This document shows, piece after piece, positions 7,808-17,716 of a DNA stretch of 34,946 bases. Positions within the stretch are counted from its first letter, which is position 1. Each line of letters starts with the position of its first letter. A program made the translations under genes and the position numbers. The DNA comes from Alteromonas sp. IB21. GTDB lineage: Bacteria > Pseudomonadota > Gammaproteobacteria > Enterobacterales > Alteromonadaceae. The stretch covers positions 1 to 34,946 of the forward strand of contig NZ_JAEFCD010000038.1 of NCBI RefSeq assembly GCF_016405965.1, read 5' to 3'. The notes beneath the pieces are model-generated. The model worked only from the letters and a program-made list of their open reading frames with translations. It did no database searches and had not been told where the DNA came from.

Positions 7808-10510
7808 TTATAATAAACCAAGTTCTCGTGCTTTTGAGGTAGCTTGATTTCTTCTTTTAACCCCTAATTTTGAAAATAAATTGCTTAAATGCCACTTAAC
7901 TGTACTTTCTGACAAGCTTAGTAACGCACTAATTTTGCTATTAGTATGGCCTTTATTAATGAGGTGCAATAACTCTTCTTCTCGCTTGGTAAGTGGTTCA
8001 ATTAGCCTATTATTTACTTCTTCGTATTGCGCCGCGTTAGCTTCAATACCAAAAGCGGCTAATAAAGATGCTATATAAAGTGCTAGTTTAGAGTTATAGT
8101 CATCTAAGGTTTGGTATAACTCTTTTAATAGCTCGCTAATCACTTCGCCTTCATCAACAAACGTCCGAACAAACCCTTCATTTTGGCCTTGAGCTACTAA
8201 TTTAGTTAGCAGCCTTAATGCTTGTCTATGTTCATTGCTCTGCTTTAACGCAACTACTTTTAAAACTTCTAATTTTAATATGCGATAATGGCGATTAGGT
8301 TGCGACTGCTCGATTGCATCAGCTATTTGCTTTAACGCTTTCTTGTATTGCTGGTTTGCTAACAAAAGTCGAATGCTGGTAATAGTATCAGCCTCATTGT
8401 CTGCAGCGATTGAGCACTGCGCTTTTTTAACCACTAAATTTTCGCTACTAATACGTTCAGCAATGTCGTTTGCTAATATGACCTCACCATTATTAAGGTG
8501 GATCCTCACCAGCTCCCACCGCGCAATAGCCGAAAGTCGAGGTAAATGATCGGAATAACCTATCTGTTCAAGTGTCTCAATTACTTTAATAGCATCATTA
8601 GTATTATTTTTTGCCAAATGAATTCGCGCCAAGCATAAATAACTTACTGCTAACCATTCTGGTAACGCAAACTGCCTAATTAACGAGAGGTTTCTTGTAA
8701 GAATAGTTTCGCAGTCATCTAACTTATTCGTTTCATATAGTAAACTTGTATACGCTGGAAGTACGCCATAAGCATTTGCTGACTCAATAAAGTCTTGCTG
8801 ATAAAAATCTCTAAGCCCTTGCTCAGCTACTGCGAGTGCTCTTTTAAGTTTTCCTTGCAATAATAGAGCAAAAGCTTGAACGGCATGAGCATAAGTTACG
8901 GTAAAAAAAACATTATCTGATGATTTGTTTTTACCCATAAATTGCGTTAACGCCAACGCATTCATACCATCAATTCTTGCATCTTCAAATTTTGCTTGGC
9001 TTAAATGGATGTACGCTTGAATATTATAAAAACCAATTCTAACCAATGAATGGTTACTAGGTTGATTATCAGCCAACAATGCTTGTACTACGTTTAGCGT
9101 CTCATCATTATTGTCAGACATTATGCTAAACGATATTTTTAAAGACGTAAAAATACGCTGCTGCTCTTTAGTTAACTTATTAGCCTTTTGCCACTCACTA
9201 ATTTGAGAAATATCCTTCTCAACCAATAATGTGCGTTTATAAAATAAATCAGCCCATGTTTTTGCTAAATACAAATTAATATGTTGATTTAATAACTCAG
9301 AAGAAATGCTATTTGTCCAATCAGCTAATGTATTAAACTGCGCTTTTCTTAACATAGGTAGAGCAAAGTCATCCATCATTTGAGCGGCAAGTTCATTGGC
9401 ATTACCAGCTATAGCATGCTCTATTGCTAATCTTGGCCTGTTATTTTCTTTAAACCACTTTGCCGCTTTAACGTGCAATGGCTCTACCTGTTCTGCATAA
9501 TCTCGTTTTAATAGTTTAATTAAAAAGCTTGCAAACAATTGGTGATAACTTAACCAAGATTGTTGTTGATTGGTTGACTCAATCAATATCGACTCTTCAA
9601 GATCTTCATTTAGCATTGTCGCTGCTCTTCCAGCGGAAAAAGTGTCAGCTAATAAATGCTGGCAAAGTGGCAAATTAAACTCTGACAGAATTGATGTCTT
9701 TACTAAAAACTCTTGTTGTTCAGCAGATTTGTGGTTAAAAATGTTTTCAATTAAATAATCATCAAACAGCTCACTGGTAACTTTTCCGTCTACCGTCAGT
9801 TGACTAAGTTGCTCTGGTTGTTTGATCAAAAAAGTAGACAGCTTTAATGCTGCAGGCCAGCCATCGGTTAATTCATATAATTTGCATATTTGTTCTTCAT
9901 TTAGTTGAATATCACCAAAACGAGAAAAATATACTTTAGTTTGCTCAAAGCTAAATTTTAGCTCCGATGTTGAAACCTCTATTAAGTTATCTGCTATTTT
10001 CAATTTTGACAAAGCAAGCTTTGGCGCAGTGCGAGAAGCAATAATAATTTGCTGATGACTTTTTAAATGATTAAGGGCGTCACTTAAAATACTTAACGTT
10101 GACGGTTCTGTTATTACGTCAAAATTATCAAGAAAAAGATAAAAAGGCTGTTCATTATCAGCAATAGCCGACAACAATACATTTAAGTCGTCAGTATTAT
10201 GTGGGTTTTCTTTTGTAGCTACTTTACTCGAGCCCGATACTGATGCATTACTAGCTTCACTAACCACTTGCAATAAACGTGATATATCATTGTCAGCTTT
10301 TTCTAAATTAATCCAAATTGTGCGGGCTTTTTTTGCTTGTAACCAAGCAAGGTATTGTAAAAGTAAGGTTGTTTTACCATAACCAGCAAGCCCTTGCACT
10401 ATCGCTACATTACGTAACGGTTTTGCAGTTAAATGCTGAACTAATTCTGTCTGCTCTATTAAATGTTTGGTAATTACTTTAGGAGTAAATTTAGCTGCAG
10501 AAATTTGCAC
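7808..10510 (-). CDS. MalT-like LuxR-family transcriptional activator
   Basis: A 900-residue STAND-type ATPase regulator. The N-terminal NTPase has Walker A GLAGYGKT (40-47) and Walker B LFLDNFD (125-131). A long helical, TPR-like middle (about 380-820) probably binds an inducer. The C-terminal LuxR helix-turn-helix is at about 836-895 (LTKREEELLHLINKG, then STVKWHLSNLFSKLGVKRR). MalT-type proteins bind ATP and an inducer, oligomerise and activate promoters of uptake and degradation genes. The start is a GTG at 10508-10510 with AGGG six bases upstream. It is divergent from the sulfatase gene across 369 bp and lies upstream of the TonB receptor on the same strand, so it plausibly controls one or both. 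The inducer is unknown. Confidence 0.9.
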   Translation of the reverse strand: MQISAAKFTPKVITKHLIEQTELVQHLTAKPLRNVAIVQGLAGYGKTTLLLQYLAWLQAKKARTIWINLEKADNDISRLLQVVSEASNASVSGSSKVATKENPHNTDDLNVLLSAIADNEQPFYLFLDNFDVITEPSTLSILSDALNHLKSHQQIIIASRTAPKLALSKLKIADNLIEVSTSELKFSFEQTKVYFSRFGDIQLNEEQICKLYELTDGWPAALKLSTFLIKQPEQLSQLTVDGKVTSELFDDYLIENIFNHKSAEQQEFLVKTSILSEFNLPLCQHLLADTFSAGRAATMLNEDLEESILIESTNQQQSWLSYHQLFASFLIKLLKRDYAEQVEPLHVKAAKWFKENNRPRLAIEHAIAGNANELAAQMMDDFALPMLRKAQFNTLADWTNSISSELLNQHINLYLAKTWADLFYKRTLLVEKDISQISEWQKANKLTKEQQRIFTSLKISFSIMSDNNDETLNVVQALLADNQPSNHSLVRIGFYNIQAYIHLSQAKFEDARIDGMNALALTQFMGKNKSSDNVFFTVTYAHAVQAFALLLQGKLKRALAVAEQGLRDFYQQDFIESANAYGVLPAYTSLLYETNKLDDCETILTRNLSLIRQFALPEWLAVSYLCLARIHLAKNNTNDAIKVIETLEQIGYSDHLPRLSAIARWELVRIHLNNGEVILANDIAERISSENLVVKKAQCSIAADNEADTITSIRLLLANQQYKKALKQIADAIEQSQPNRHYRILKLEVLKVVALKQSNEHRQALRLLTKLVAQGQNEGFVRTFVDEGEVISELLKELYQTLDDYNSKLALYIASLLAAFGIEANAAQYEEVNNRLIEPLTKREEELLHLINKGHTNSKISALLSLSESTVKWHLSNLFSKLGVKRRNQATSKARELGLL

Positions 10511-10879
10511 AAAGCGCCCTATTATTCATAATTAGTAATGTAGATGCGTCAAAGTAATACGCATATGCTAGCCCTACATTATTGATATTATTATACATTG
10601 TAGTTCTTTTTTTAATGAACAGAAACATAGTATAAAGTAATTTTCTAACGAGTATTTTATGTTTACTAGATATAGCCCGCACAGACCATTTTTTTGCTTG
10701 TTAAAACCAGCATGCCCTAATCAAAACATCTATAGTTAAAAACTAGGATAGTTTTAATCGGCTATTAATACGCTTTTTAGCTTGATAGAAATATTATAAA
10801 TGTAGTTTAAATAAAATTCATAAAAACAAGCATATTCAAACTATTGAATAAACTTTTGCTCTATTAACGGACAATTATT
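10511..10879. promoter_or_regulatory. Divergent intergenic region between the regulator and sulfatase genes, with an operator-like repeat
   Basis: This 369-bp stretch holds no gene that I can support. It must carry the promoters of the minus-strand regulator and the plus-strand sulfatase gene, but I see no clear consensus pair. The most regular element is an inverted repeat AAAACTA-GGA-TAGTTTT at 10739-10755, about 125 bp before the sulfatase start, which is a candidate operator. Confidence 0.4.
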
Positions 10880-12466
10880 TTGAAAATTATTACATCATTA
10901 AAAATACTTGCTAGCAGTGCTTTGTTACTCTGTTTAACGACTCCTGTACATGCAACAGAAGATCCTTCACGCCCTAATGTATTAGCGATATGGGGAGATG
11001 ATATAGGCATGGATAACTTAAGCGCCTATACCATGGGACAAGCAGGTCACTGGACACCAAATATTGACCGTATTGCTAAAGAAGGCGCAATATTTACTGA
11101 TTACTACGCAGAAAACTCTTGTACTGCTGGTCGCTCTGCATTTATTCATGGCCAACATCCAATGCGTACAGGCTTAACCAAAGTTGGCTTACCTGGTGCT
11201 AAAGAAGGCGCTCGTGAAGATGATGTTACATTAGCAGGTTTATTAAAGCCTCTAGGTTACATGACCGCCCAGTTTGGTAAAAATCATTTTGGCGATCAAG
11301 ACAGTCATTTACCTACAAACCATGGTTTTGACGAATTTTATGGCAACCTGTATCACTTAAATGCCGAAGAAGAGCCTGAACATGAAGACTATAACCGATT
11401 CATGACTGCGGAAATGAAGAAGCGTTTTAGCCCTCGCGGCGTTATTCATTCATTTGCTGATGGACGTATTGAAGACTCAGGTCCATTAACCAAAAAGCGT
11501 ATGGAAACAGCCGACGAAGAGTTTTTAGCAGCCACCATAAAGTTTATGGAAAAAGCGCACAAAGCTAAAAAGCCATTTTTTGCATGGTTTAATGCAACTC
11601 GAATGCATATTTGGACACATTTAAAAGATGATGTTAAAGGTATCTCTAAACGTGGCGGCCTATATGGCGACGGCTTGGTAGAGCATGATCGTCACGTAGG
11701 ACAATTACTCGATAAGCTCGATGAGCTAGGCATCAGTGGCAATACAATCGTTATTTACACAACGGATAATGGCGCAGAAAAGTTTTCTTGGCCTGATGGG
11801 GGCACAGTGCGCTTCCGTGGCGAAAAAAATACCACTTGGGAAGGTGGCTTTAGAGCACCTGCCATGGTTCGTTGGCCAAATAAAATAAAATCAGGTCAGA
11901 TAGTTAACGAACTAACCGCTCATAATGACTGGTTACCAACGGTTATGGCTGCGGTAGGTAATACAAATATTAAAGAACAGTTAAAGAAAGGGGCAATATT
12001 TAACGGTCGTCAATATAAAATTCATTTAGACGGTTACAACATATTGCCACAACTAATTGAAGGTAAAAATACTACTGCTGACGATAATACAAACTGGCCT
12101 CGTAAAAACTTTATTTATGCAACCGATGGCGGCAAAGTTGCTGCAATTAGAATGGGCGACTGGAAATTATTATTCTTAGAGCAAAAATGTAAGGGTTGGG
12201 AAGTATGGGCTTGTCCTTTAGTGGCACGCCGTCTACCTTTAATTTTAAATTTACGCCAAGATCCATATGAAGAAGCACCAATAAATGCGGGAGGCTATGA
12301 TAGATGGTCGGTAGATCACTTATTTACTGTTGCTCCTGCGGCAACAGAAGTAATAAAATTCTTACAAACATTTAAAGAATTCCCGCCATCACAAGCACCA
12401 GCCGACTTTACCTTTTCAACGGTTGTTGAAAAAATGAAAATTTGGGAAAACGTGACATATAAATAA
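10880..12466 (+). CDS. Secreted type I sulfatase (arylsulfatase family)
   Basis: Hydrolyses a sulfate ester, releasing an alcohol or phenol and sulfate. It has 528 residues, with a signal peptide to about residue 25 (VHA), so it is probably periplasmic. The metal site begins with GDD (39-41). The sulfatase signature is CTAGR (81-85), with Cys81 the residue oxidised to formylglycine, followed by GKNHFGD and, further on, TTDNGAE. The signature is Cys-x-Ala-x-Arg rather than the commoner Cys-x-Pro-x-Arg, which bears on which maturase acts; none is encoded here. The start is a TTG at 10880-10882, preceded by GGA eight bases upstream; the next Met is at residue 44, beyond the signal peptide. It is divergent from the MalT-like regulator and closed by a terminator, so it is monocistronic. 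The substrate is unknown. Confidence 0.92.
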   Translation: MKIITSLKILASSALLLCLTTPVHATEDPSRPNVLAIWGDDIGMDNLSAYTMGQAGHWTPNIDRIAKEGAIFTDYYAENSCTAGRSAFIHGQHPMRTGLTKVGLPGAKEGAREDDVTLAGLLKPLGYMTAQFGKNHFGDQDSHLPTNHGFDEFYGNLYHLNAEEEPEHEDYNRFMTAEMKKRFSPRGVIHSFADGRIEDSGPLTKKRMETADEEFLAATIKFMEKAHKAKKPFFAWFNATRMHIWTHLKDDVKGISKRGGLYGDGLVEHDRHVGQLLDKLDELGISGNTIVIYTTDNGAEKFSWPDGGTVRFRGEKNTTWEGGFRAPAMVRWPNKIKSGQIVNELTAHNDWLPTVMAAVGNTNIKEQLKKGAIFNGRQYKIHLDGYNILPQLIEGKNTTADDNTNWPRKNFIYATDGGKVAAIRMGDWKLLFLEQKCKGWEVWACPLVARRLPLILNLRQDPYEEAPINAGGYDRWSVDHLFTVAPAATEVIKFLQTFKEFPPSQAPADFTFSTVVEKMKIWENVTYK

Positions 12467-12474
12467 AAATCACA

Positions 12475-12511
12475 AAAAAAAAAGCAAGAGTTAATACAGC
12501 TCTTGCTTTTT
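12475..12511 (+). terminator. Terminator after the sulfatase gene
   Basis: AAAGCAAGAG (12481-12490) pairs perfectly with CTCTTGCTTT (12500-12509) around a 9-base loop. It has an A-run before it and T residues after it. It begins 14 bases past the sulfatase stop codon. Confidence 0.9.
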
Positions 12512-12624
12512 CGTTCTACACTAAAATAAAAGCTTAGTTATGTAATTCATTAAAAACCATGTATTTATACACACTTTTGGCATTACAAATAAACTAATAA
12601 CACCATTACCAATAAAGAATAAAT

Positions 12625-13596
12625 ATGGCCGAAAACATATTAGCTCAAATTAAAGCGCTTCAGTCAGAAGTAAACCAGTCAATTTTAGGGCAAGAAAAGC
12701 TCGTTAATGCCTTAATAATTGCATTGCTGACCAACGGCAACGTACTGCTTGAAGGATTACCTGGTACCGCTAAAACCCGCTCTATTCGCACCTTGGCTAA
12801 AGTGCTTGAAGCTAAGTTGGGGCGTATTCAATTTACGCCCGACTTGTTACCATCAGACGTTACAGGCACAGAAATGTTCCAAGATATCGATGGTAAAACT
12901 GATCTCTCCTTTAAAGAAGGGCCTATATTCAATCAATTAGTTCTAGCCGACGAAATCAATAGAGCTCCTGCAAAAGTACAAGCGGCATTGCTTGAAGCAA
13001 TGGAAGAAAGACAAGTTACTGTGATGGGGAAAAGCTATCAATTACCTGATCTATTTATGGTATTGGCCACACAGAATCCAATAGAGCAAGAAGGTACCTA
13101 CCCTCTTCCTGAAGCACAAATCGATCGTTTCGCGCTAAAAATTCAAATCGACTACCCTGATGATGAACAAGAATTATCAATAATTCGTTTAGTGCGCTCA
13201 GAAGAAGGTAACAAACAACAAGCGCCTATCAAAATACAACAAAGTGTTGTTTTTGATGCTCGTCAACAAGTATTAAACATACACATGAGTGAAGCGGTAG
13301 AAAAGTACATTGTCGCAATAGTGATGGCGACTCGTAAACCAGAACGCTACCCAAATAGCAATTTAAAAAACTGGATAGCAGTTGGCGCTAGTCCTCGCGC
13401 TAGTATCATTTTAGACAGGTGTTCACGAGCACAAGCATTCTTAAATGAAAAAGACTATGTAGATCCCGATGATGTTAGACAAGTAGTTTGTGACGTCCTC
13501 AGACATCGAATAAACCTAAGTTATGAAGCGCAAGCTGACGGAATAACTTCTGACGATGTTATTAACGAAATAATTAAGCAAGTCGCTGTCGTATAA
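12625..13596 (+). CDS. moxR: MoxR-family AAA+ ATPase
   Basis: A 323-residue cytosolic AAA+ ATPase thought to act as a chaperone for VWA-domain proteins. Walker A GLPGTAKT is at 44-51, Walker B LVLADE at 105-110, sensor 1 in LATQNP (147-152) and the family motif LPEAQIDRF at 161-169; this is a normal length for MoxR. It is the first gene of a tight operon: the DUF58 gene starts nine bases after its stop, and the following genes overlap or nearly touch. The MoxR-DUF58-VWA-TPR-BatD order is that of the Bat operon described in Bacteroides and widespread in Gram-negatives. MoxR may help assemble or activate the membrane VWA proteins; the molecular target is not established. Confidence 0.93.
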   Translation: MAENILAQIKALQSEVNQSILGQEKLVNALIIALLTNGNVLLEGLPGTAKTRSIRTLAKVLEAKLGRIQFTPDLLPSDVTGTEMFQDIDGKTDLSFKEGPIFNQLVLADEINRAPAKVQAALLEAMEERQVTVMGKSYQLPDLFMVLATQNPIEQEGTYPLPEAQIDRFALKIQIDYPDDEQELSIIRLVRSEEGNKQQAPIKIQQSVVFDARQQVLNIHMSEAVEKYIVAIVMATRKPERYPNSNLKNWIAVGASPRASIILDRCSRAQAFLNEKDYVDPDDVRQVVCDVLRHRINLSYEAQADGITSDDVINEIIKQVAVV

Positions 13597-13605
13597 ACCA
13601 AGCCA

Positions 13606-14538
13606 ATGAAAACAGTTAAAGCAATTGATGAACGCATACAAATAACGCTAAAACAACTTATGCGTTTAAAACACGACGCTCATGGCTTTAGCTTTTTATC
13701 TAATCAACCATTAAAAAGTAAATTAATGGGTCGTAAACGCTCTACCATTAGGGGAAGAGGTTTGGACTTCTCCGAGTTAAGAGATTATCGCCCAGGAGAC
13801 GATATAAGAAATGTTGACTGGCGTGTCACTAATCGTATGGGCAAGCCCTATGTGCGCCTTTATTGTGAAGAAAAAGACCGACCTGTCATGATCATTGTCG
13901 ATCAACGTTCAAATATGCACTTTGGCAGCCAATGGAAAATGAAGTCAGTTTTAGCAGCTGAACTTAGTGCGTTAATTGCATGGAAGGCATTAGATGAAGG
14001 TGATCGTGTTGGCTTTATTATATTGTCAGATCAACGTTACATTGAATGTGAACCAACTAGAAGTCATACAAAGTTTCAACAGTATTTAGCATTAATAGTT
14101 AAGTTTAATCAAATAATAAACAGTAACAGTGCCCAAACCAACAAGCCCATTTCAATGGCTGGCTTACTCAAAAAAGCTGAAAAGTTTATTACTCACGATT
14201 ACTTGCTAATAGTTATTTCAGATTTTATTGACCCGCAGGCATCAATAATACCGAGCCTTGCAAAACTAACTCAGCACAACGACATTATCGCCTGTTACGT
14301 TTATGACCAACTAGAGCATGATATTCGCCCGCTAGAAAACCTAGTGTTAGGAGATGGCGAATACCAATTACAACTGTCAGCTAATAAAAAAGGTCTAACA
14401 GAAAAGTTTAATCACTATACCGAACAGAAGTTGTCTAACATGCAAACAACGTTTGCTAAACACAATATTCCATTATTGTCTTTTTCAACAGAATTTAACG
14501 TTGCTGGACAAGTTCGTAAACACCTAGGGGCAGCTTAA
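13606..14538 (+). CDS. DUF58 domain protein of the MoxR/Bat operon
   Basis: A 310-residue protein with the DUF58 core: GRGLDFSELRDYRPGDDIR (50-68), VDWRVTNRMGKPYVR (70-84), then a VWA-like strand MIIVDQRSNM (95-104). In this protein the metal-site motif is degenerate (DQRSN instead of DxSxS). DUF58 proteins are regular MoxR partners of unknown biochemical role. No transmembrane segment is apparent. The stop overlaps the next start (TAATG), implying translational coupling. Confidence 0.9.
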   Translation: MKTVKAIDERIQITLKQLMRLKHDAHGFSFLSNQPLKSKLMGRKRSTIRGRGLDFSELRDYRPGDDIRNVDWRVTNRMGKPYVRLYCEEKDRPVMIIVDQRSNMHFGSQWKMKSVLAAELSALIAWKALDEGDRVGFIILSDQRYIECEPTRSHTKFQQYLALIVKFNQIINSNSAQTNKPISMAGLLKKAEKFITHDYLLIVISDFIDPQASIIPSLAKLTQHNDIIACYVYDQLEHDIRPLENLVLGDGEYQLQLSANKKGLTEKFNHYTEQKLSNMQTTFAKHNIPLLSFSTEFNVAGQVRKHLGAA

Positions 14539-15104
14539 TGTTAGATGCCTCATCAACAATCAATCAAAGTTTTGGCAATTTAGCATTGACCAACTTTAAT
14601 GAGGCTCCAATGCCAGAAACCTTACCAATTTTACCTTTTGCCCCAGGGTGGAGCTACCTTGCAATAATATTTATTACTTGGTTAATAATCTTTATTATTC
14701 AAAAATTAATTTATCAAATTAATAACCACTATCGAAAAAGTGCACTATTGGCTTTAGCTGAACTAGCAAACTCTTCGTTAACCGAACAAGCGCGACTATA
14801 TCAACTAGCAGAGCTAATAAAAGGAACTGCTCTTTATATTTTCCCTCGTGAAATTATTGCGCGACAAACAGGAAAAGATTGGTTTAATTTTTTAAATACT
14901 CATAATAAAAAACAAGTATTTGATAGTAATGCCCACCAACTATTAGGTGATAACCTATACCAAGTACCAAAAGAAGCGTGCACAGAGAAACAGTGGCACT
15001 CATTAATAGAACAAACCAAACTTTGGATCCAGCAGCATCCTTACGAAGGAGTGAATCCCGTCATAAAACCTTTTAGCTTATTAAACTTAGTTAAGAGCAA
15101 GTAA
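14538..15104 (+). CDS. DUF4381 membrane protein of the Bat operon
   Basis: A 188-residue protein with one strong transmembrane helix (about residues 38-60, SYLAIIFITWLIIFIIQKLI) and a cytoplasmic helical part with YQLAELIKGTALYIFPR and TGKDWFNFLN, typical of DUF4381. This small protein is found between DUF58 and VWA genes in proteobacterial Bat operons, probably as a membrane partner of the complex. It is coupled to DUF58 by a TAATG overlap and followed after four bases by the first VWA gene. Confidence 0.85.
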   Translation: MLDASSTINQSFGNLALTNFNEAPMPETLPILPFAPGWSYLAIIFITWLIIFIIQKLIYQINNHYRKSALLALAELANSSLTEQARLYQLAELIKGTALYIFPREIIARQTGKDWFNFLNTHNKKQVFDSNAHQLLGDNLYQVPKEACTEKQWHSLIEQTKLWIQQHPYEGVNPVIKPFSLLNLVKSK

Positions 15105-15108
15105 CCTA

Positions 15109-16095
15109 ATGCTTGAATTTGTATTCCCTTGGCTATTTCTTCTTCTACCGTTACCTCTGTTGCTACGCTTTCTTCCAGAATACCTACAACAAAATCAAAT
15201 GGTTAAAGTACCATTTTTCAATAAGCTCATCGAAATATCAGGTGATAAAGCCAAGCTAGGGGCAAAAACACAACAGCCAAGCCGGTTACAAAAGTCTGTT
15301 TTGATCATTTCTTGGTTGCTTTTTGTATTAGCTGCTGCAAAACCTCAATGGTTGCAAGATCCAATAGTACAAACAAAATCAGCAAGAGATCTAATGGTTG
15401 CTGTTGATGCTTCAGGGTCAATGGCAACAACTGACTTTAAAGTGGCAAGTGATAATACAGTTGACCGACTAACCATGGTTAAGTCAGTGCTAAAATCTCT
15501 TGCTATGGAGCGTAAAAACGATCGTTTAGGTTTAATTGTATTTGGCTCTGCAGCCTACCTTCAAATGCCTTTTAGTGAAGACCATGCAACTTGGTTAACT
15601 TTACTCAATGAAACTGAAATTGCAATGGCGGGCCAAAGTACGGTAATTGGTGACGCCATAGGTATTGCAATTAAGCACTTTGAAGAAAGTGAAACAAAAA
15701 ACCGAGTACTTATTTTACTGACCGATGGTAATGATGCAGGCAGCAAAGTACCACCAATAGACGCTGCAAAAATAGCTGCTAGCTACGGCGTTAAAATATA
15801 TACAATTGCGCTTGGCGACCCAGCAACGATTGGCGAGCGAAAACTCGATAGTAAAACCTTAAAGCGCATCGCTGAGCTAACTGGTGGAAATTTTTATCAT
15901 GCGATGGACACCAGCCAACTTAGTCAAGCTTACCTAAATATTGCCCAACTTGAACCGCAAACATATGACTCTATATCATTTCGCCCTAAACAAAGTATGC
16001 ATCATATCCCTTTGATTACCTTAGTTATTATGAATTTATGTATGGTAGTGTATATACGTTCAGGAATAAAAGTTAAGGTGCCCTATGATCAGTGA
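15109..16095 (+). CDS. batA: BatA-like VWA membrane protein
   Basis: A 328-residue inner-membrane protein. Two N-terminal hydrophobic segments (about 5-22 and 63-78) and one near the C-terminus (about 300-318) flank a von Willebrand A domain. The metal-ion-dependent adhesion site looks complete: DASGS (100-104), Thr178 in QSTVIGDAIG and Asp206 in LTDGND. The domain probably binds a partner protein through Mg2+. It overlaps the next gene by 11 bases. Confidence 0.9.
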   Translation: MLEFVFPWLFLLLPLPLLLRFLPEYLQQNQMVKVPFFNKLIEISGDKAKLGAKTQQPSRLQKSVLIISWLLFVLAAAKPQWLQDPIVQTKSARDLMVAVDASGSMATTDFKVASDNTVDRLTMVKSVLKSLAMERKNDRLGLIVFGSAAYLQMPFSEDHATWLTLLNETEIAMAGQSTVIGDAIGIAIKHFEESETKNRVLILLTDGNDAGSKVPPIDAAKIAASYGVKIYTIALGDPATIGERKLDSKTLKRIAELTGGNFYHAMDTSQLSQAYLNIAQLEPQTYDSISFRPKQSMHHIPLITLVIMNLCMVVYIRSGIKVKVPYDQ

Positions 16096-17716
16096 CCTGG
16101 CTTACTCGCAACTACTACAAAACTTTCACTTTTTAAGGCCATGGTGGGCATTGTTGATCCCGATACTCTGGTTATTGTTATCGAACAAAAACTCGAAGAA
16201 AAATGAAGACCAGCAAGCTAAAAAGGTTTTTGCTCAGCACATTTATCAAGAACTAACAGCAGAAGCTGGAAGTATCAGAAAAATATCTCCCTCAATTGTT
16301 GCATGGGTTGTAATGCTGCTAATTACCGTGATTTTAATGGGCCCAAGTTGGCAACGCCAGCCTTCTCCTTTTCTACAAGACAGCTCTGCTCTATTCATAT
16401 TGCTTGATACCAGTAACTCCATGAATAGTGTTGACATTCAGCCTTCTAGACTTGAGCGAGCTAAACAAAAAGTATCAGATCTTCTCGCTGAACGCCCTGA
16501 AGGTTATACCAGCTTAATTGTCTATTCAGGCAGTGCTCACTCAATATTACCGTTAACAAACGATCACAATATATTAAGAAACTACTTGTCAGCTGTTACA
16601 ACCAAAATAATGCCTCAGCAAGGAAAGTCTGTAGCTAATGCGTTAACTTTAATAAAACAAGCAACCATCAGCGACGATACACCCGTTACCGTTTTACTTA
16701 TAACCGATGACATCACCGAACAAAGCCAACAGGCATTAACACGCTTTTCTGAACAACACCGCTATCAAATGTTAATTTACGGCATCGGCTCTACGAATGA
16801 AGAGCTTAGCGCAAAAGGTTTAACGCTTCCTTCATTAAACAATCAAAAGCTTAGTCGCATTTCAGATGAAATAGACGGTTTTTATCTGTCGGCAACAATT
16901 AATAAACAAGACATTCACCAACTAGTCAGTAGAATCAAAAGCTTTTATAACCCAATAAATGACAAACATATCCCTTGGGTTGATAGCGGTTATTGGCTTG
17001 TTTTTCCCGCAATGTTACTTTATTTACTGTGGTTTAGACGAGGCTGGACGATTCGCTGGTCAAGTTTTATTGTTGTACTTTGCTTATCACTACCAAGTAC
17101 TCAAGGCCAAGCTGCTGAAAACAGCTTTGCTAATTTTTGGTTAACTCCTAACCAACAAGGACAACTATATTTTTATTTGAAAGATTATAAAACCGCTGCT
17201 GAGCGATTCGAAAATACGATGTGGAAGGCCACCTCTTATTACCTAAACGAAGACTTTGACCTCGCAATAGAATACTTTTCAAGAATAGATAGCAATGATG
17301 CCAAATTACGTTTAGCAAACGCCTACGCTCATGCAGAAAAATACTATGCTGCTGAGTCTATTTATCAATCGTTACTTGCCGTTTTCCCTAATAACCAAGC
17401 AATCATTGAAAACTTAGCGGCTGTGCAAAAAATAATTAAAGCTCGAGAGTCGTTATCTGAACATCAAAAACAAGAGCAAAATGAACGTTCAGATGATGAA
17501 ACAAGTGATCAATTTAAACAGGCAAAAGGTAAACAAATAAAAACGAATCAACGTAAGCAAGAAGTTCAGCAATACAGTGCAGAACAAATACTAAAGAATG
17601 AGCAACTTGCCAAAATGTGGATGGAAAATCTACAAAAAAATCCGAGTAAATTTTTAGCAAACAAACTGCAAATACAAGTGAATAAGCAAAAACTATTAGG
17701 GAGTAGCAATGAGTAA
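16085..17716 (+). CDS. BatB/BatC-like VWA and TPR membrane protein
   Basis: A 543-residue protein that joins in one chain what Bacteroides encodes as BatB (VWA) and BatC (TPR). Membrane segments are at about 18-32 and 68-85, then a VWA domain with MIDAS DTSNS (108-112) and ITDD (206-209), two more hydrophobic segments at about 295-340, TPR-like repeats at about 350-460, and a Lys/Gln-rich C-terminal tail. The TPRs are probably periplasmic. It overlaps batA by 11 bases at the 5' end and batD by 8 bases at the 3' end, so the cluster is one translationally coupled operon. Confidence 0.9.
   Translation: MISDLAYSQLLQNFHFLRPWWALLIPILWLLLSNKNSKKNEDQQAKKVFAQHIYQELTAEAGSIRKISPSIVAWVVMLLITVILMGPSWQRQPSPFLQDSSALFILLDTSNSMNSVDIQPSRLERAKQKVSDLLAERPEGYTSLIVYSGSAHSILPLTNDHNILRNYLSAVTTKIMPQQGKSVANALTLIKQATISDDTPVTVLLITDDITEQSQQALTRFSEQHRYQMLIYGIGSTNEELSAKGLTLPSLNNQKLSRISDEIDGFYLSATINKQDIHQLVSRIKSFYNPINDKHIPWVDSGYWLVFPAMLLYLLWFRRGWTIRWSSFIVVLCLSLPSTQGQAAENSFANFWLTPNQQGQLYFYLKDYKTAAERFENTMWKATSYYLNEDFDLAIEYFSRIDSNDAKLRLANAYAHAEKYYAAESIYQSLLAVFPNNQAIIENLAAVQKIIKARESLSEHQKQEQNERSDDETSDQFKQAKGKQIKTNQRKQEVQQYSAEQILKNEQLAKMWMENLQKNPSKFLANKLQIQVNKQKLLGSSNE

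Noticed and set aside
10491..10682. A 63-residue minus-strand frame upstream of the MalT-like regulator
   Set aside because: It overlaps the regulator start in another frame, has low-complexity AT-driven codons and no matching domain; the regulator has its own good Shine-Dalgarno.
5100..12466. Polysaccharide utilisation locus
   Set aside because: There is a TonB receptor and a sulfatase, but no SusD-like protein, glycoside hydrolase or polysaccharide lyase in the window.
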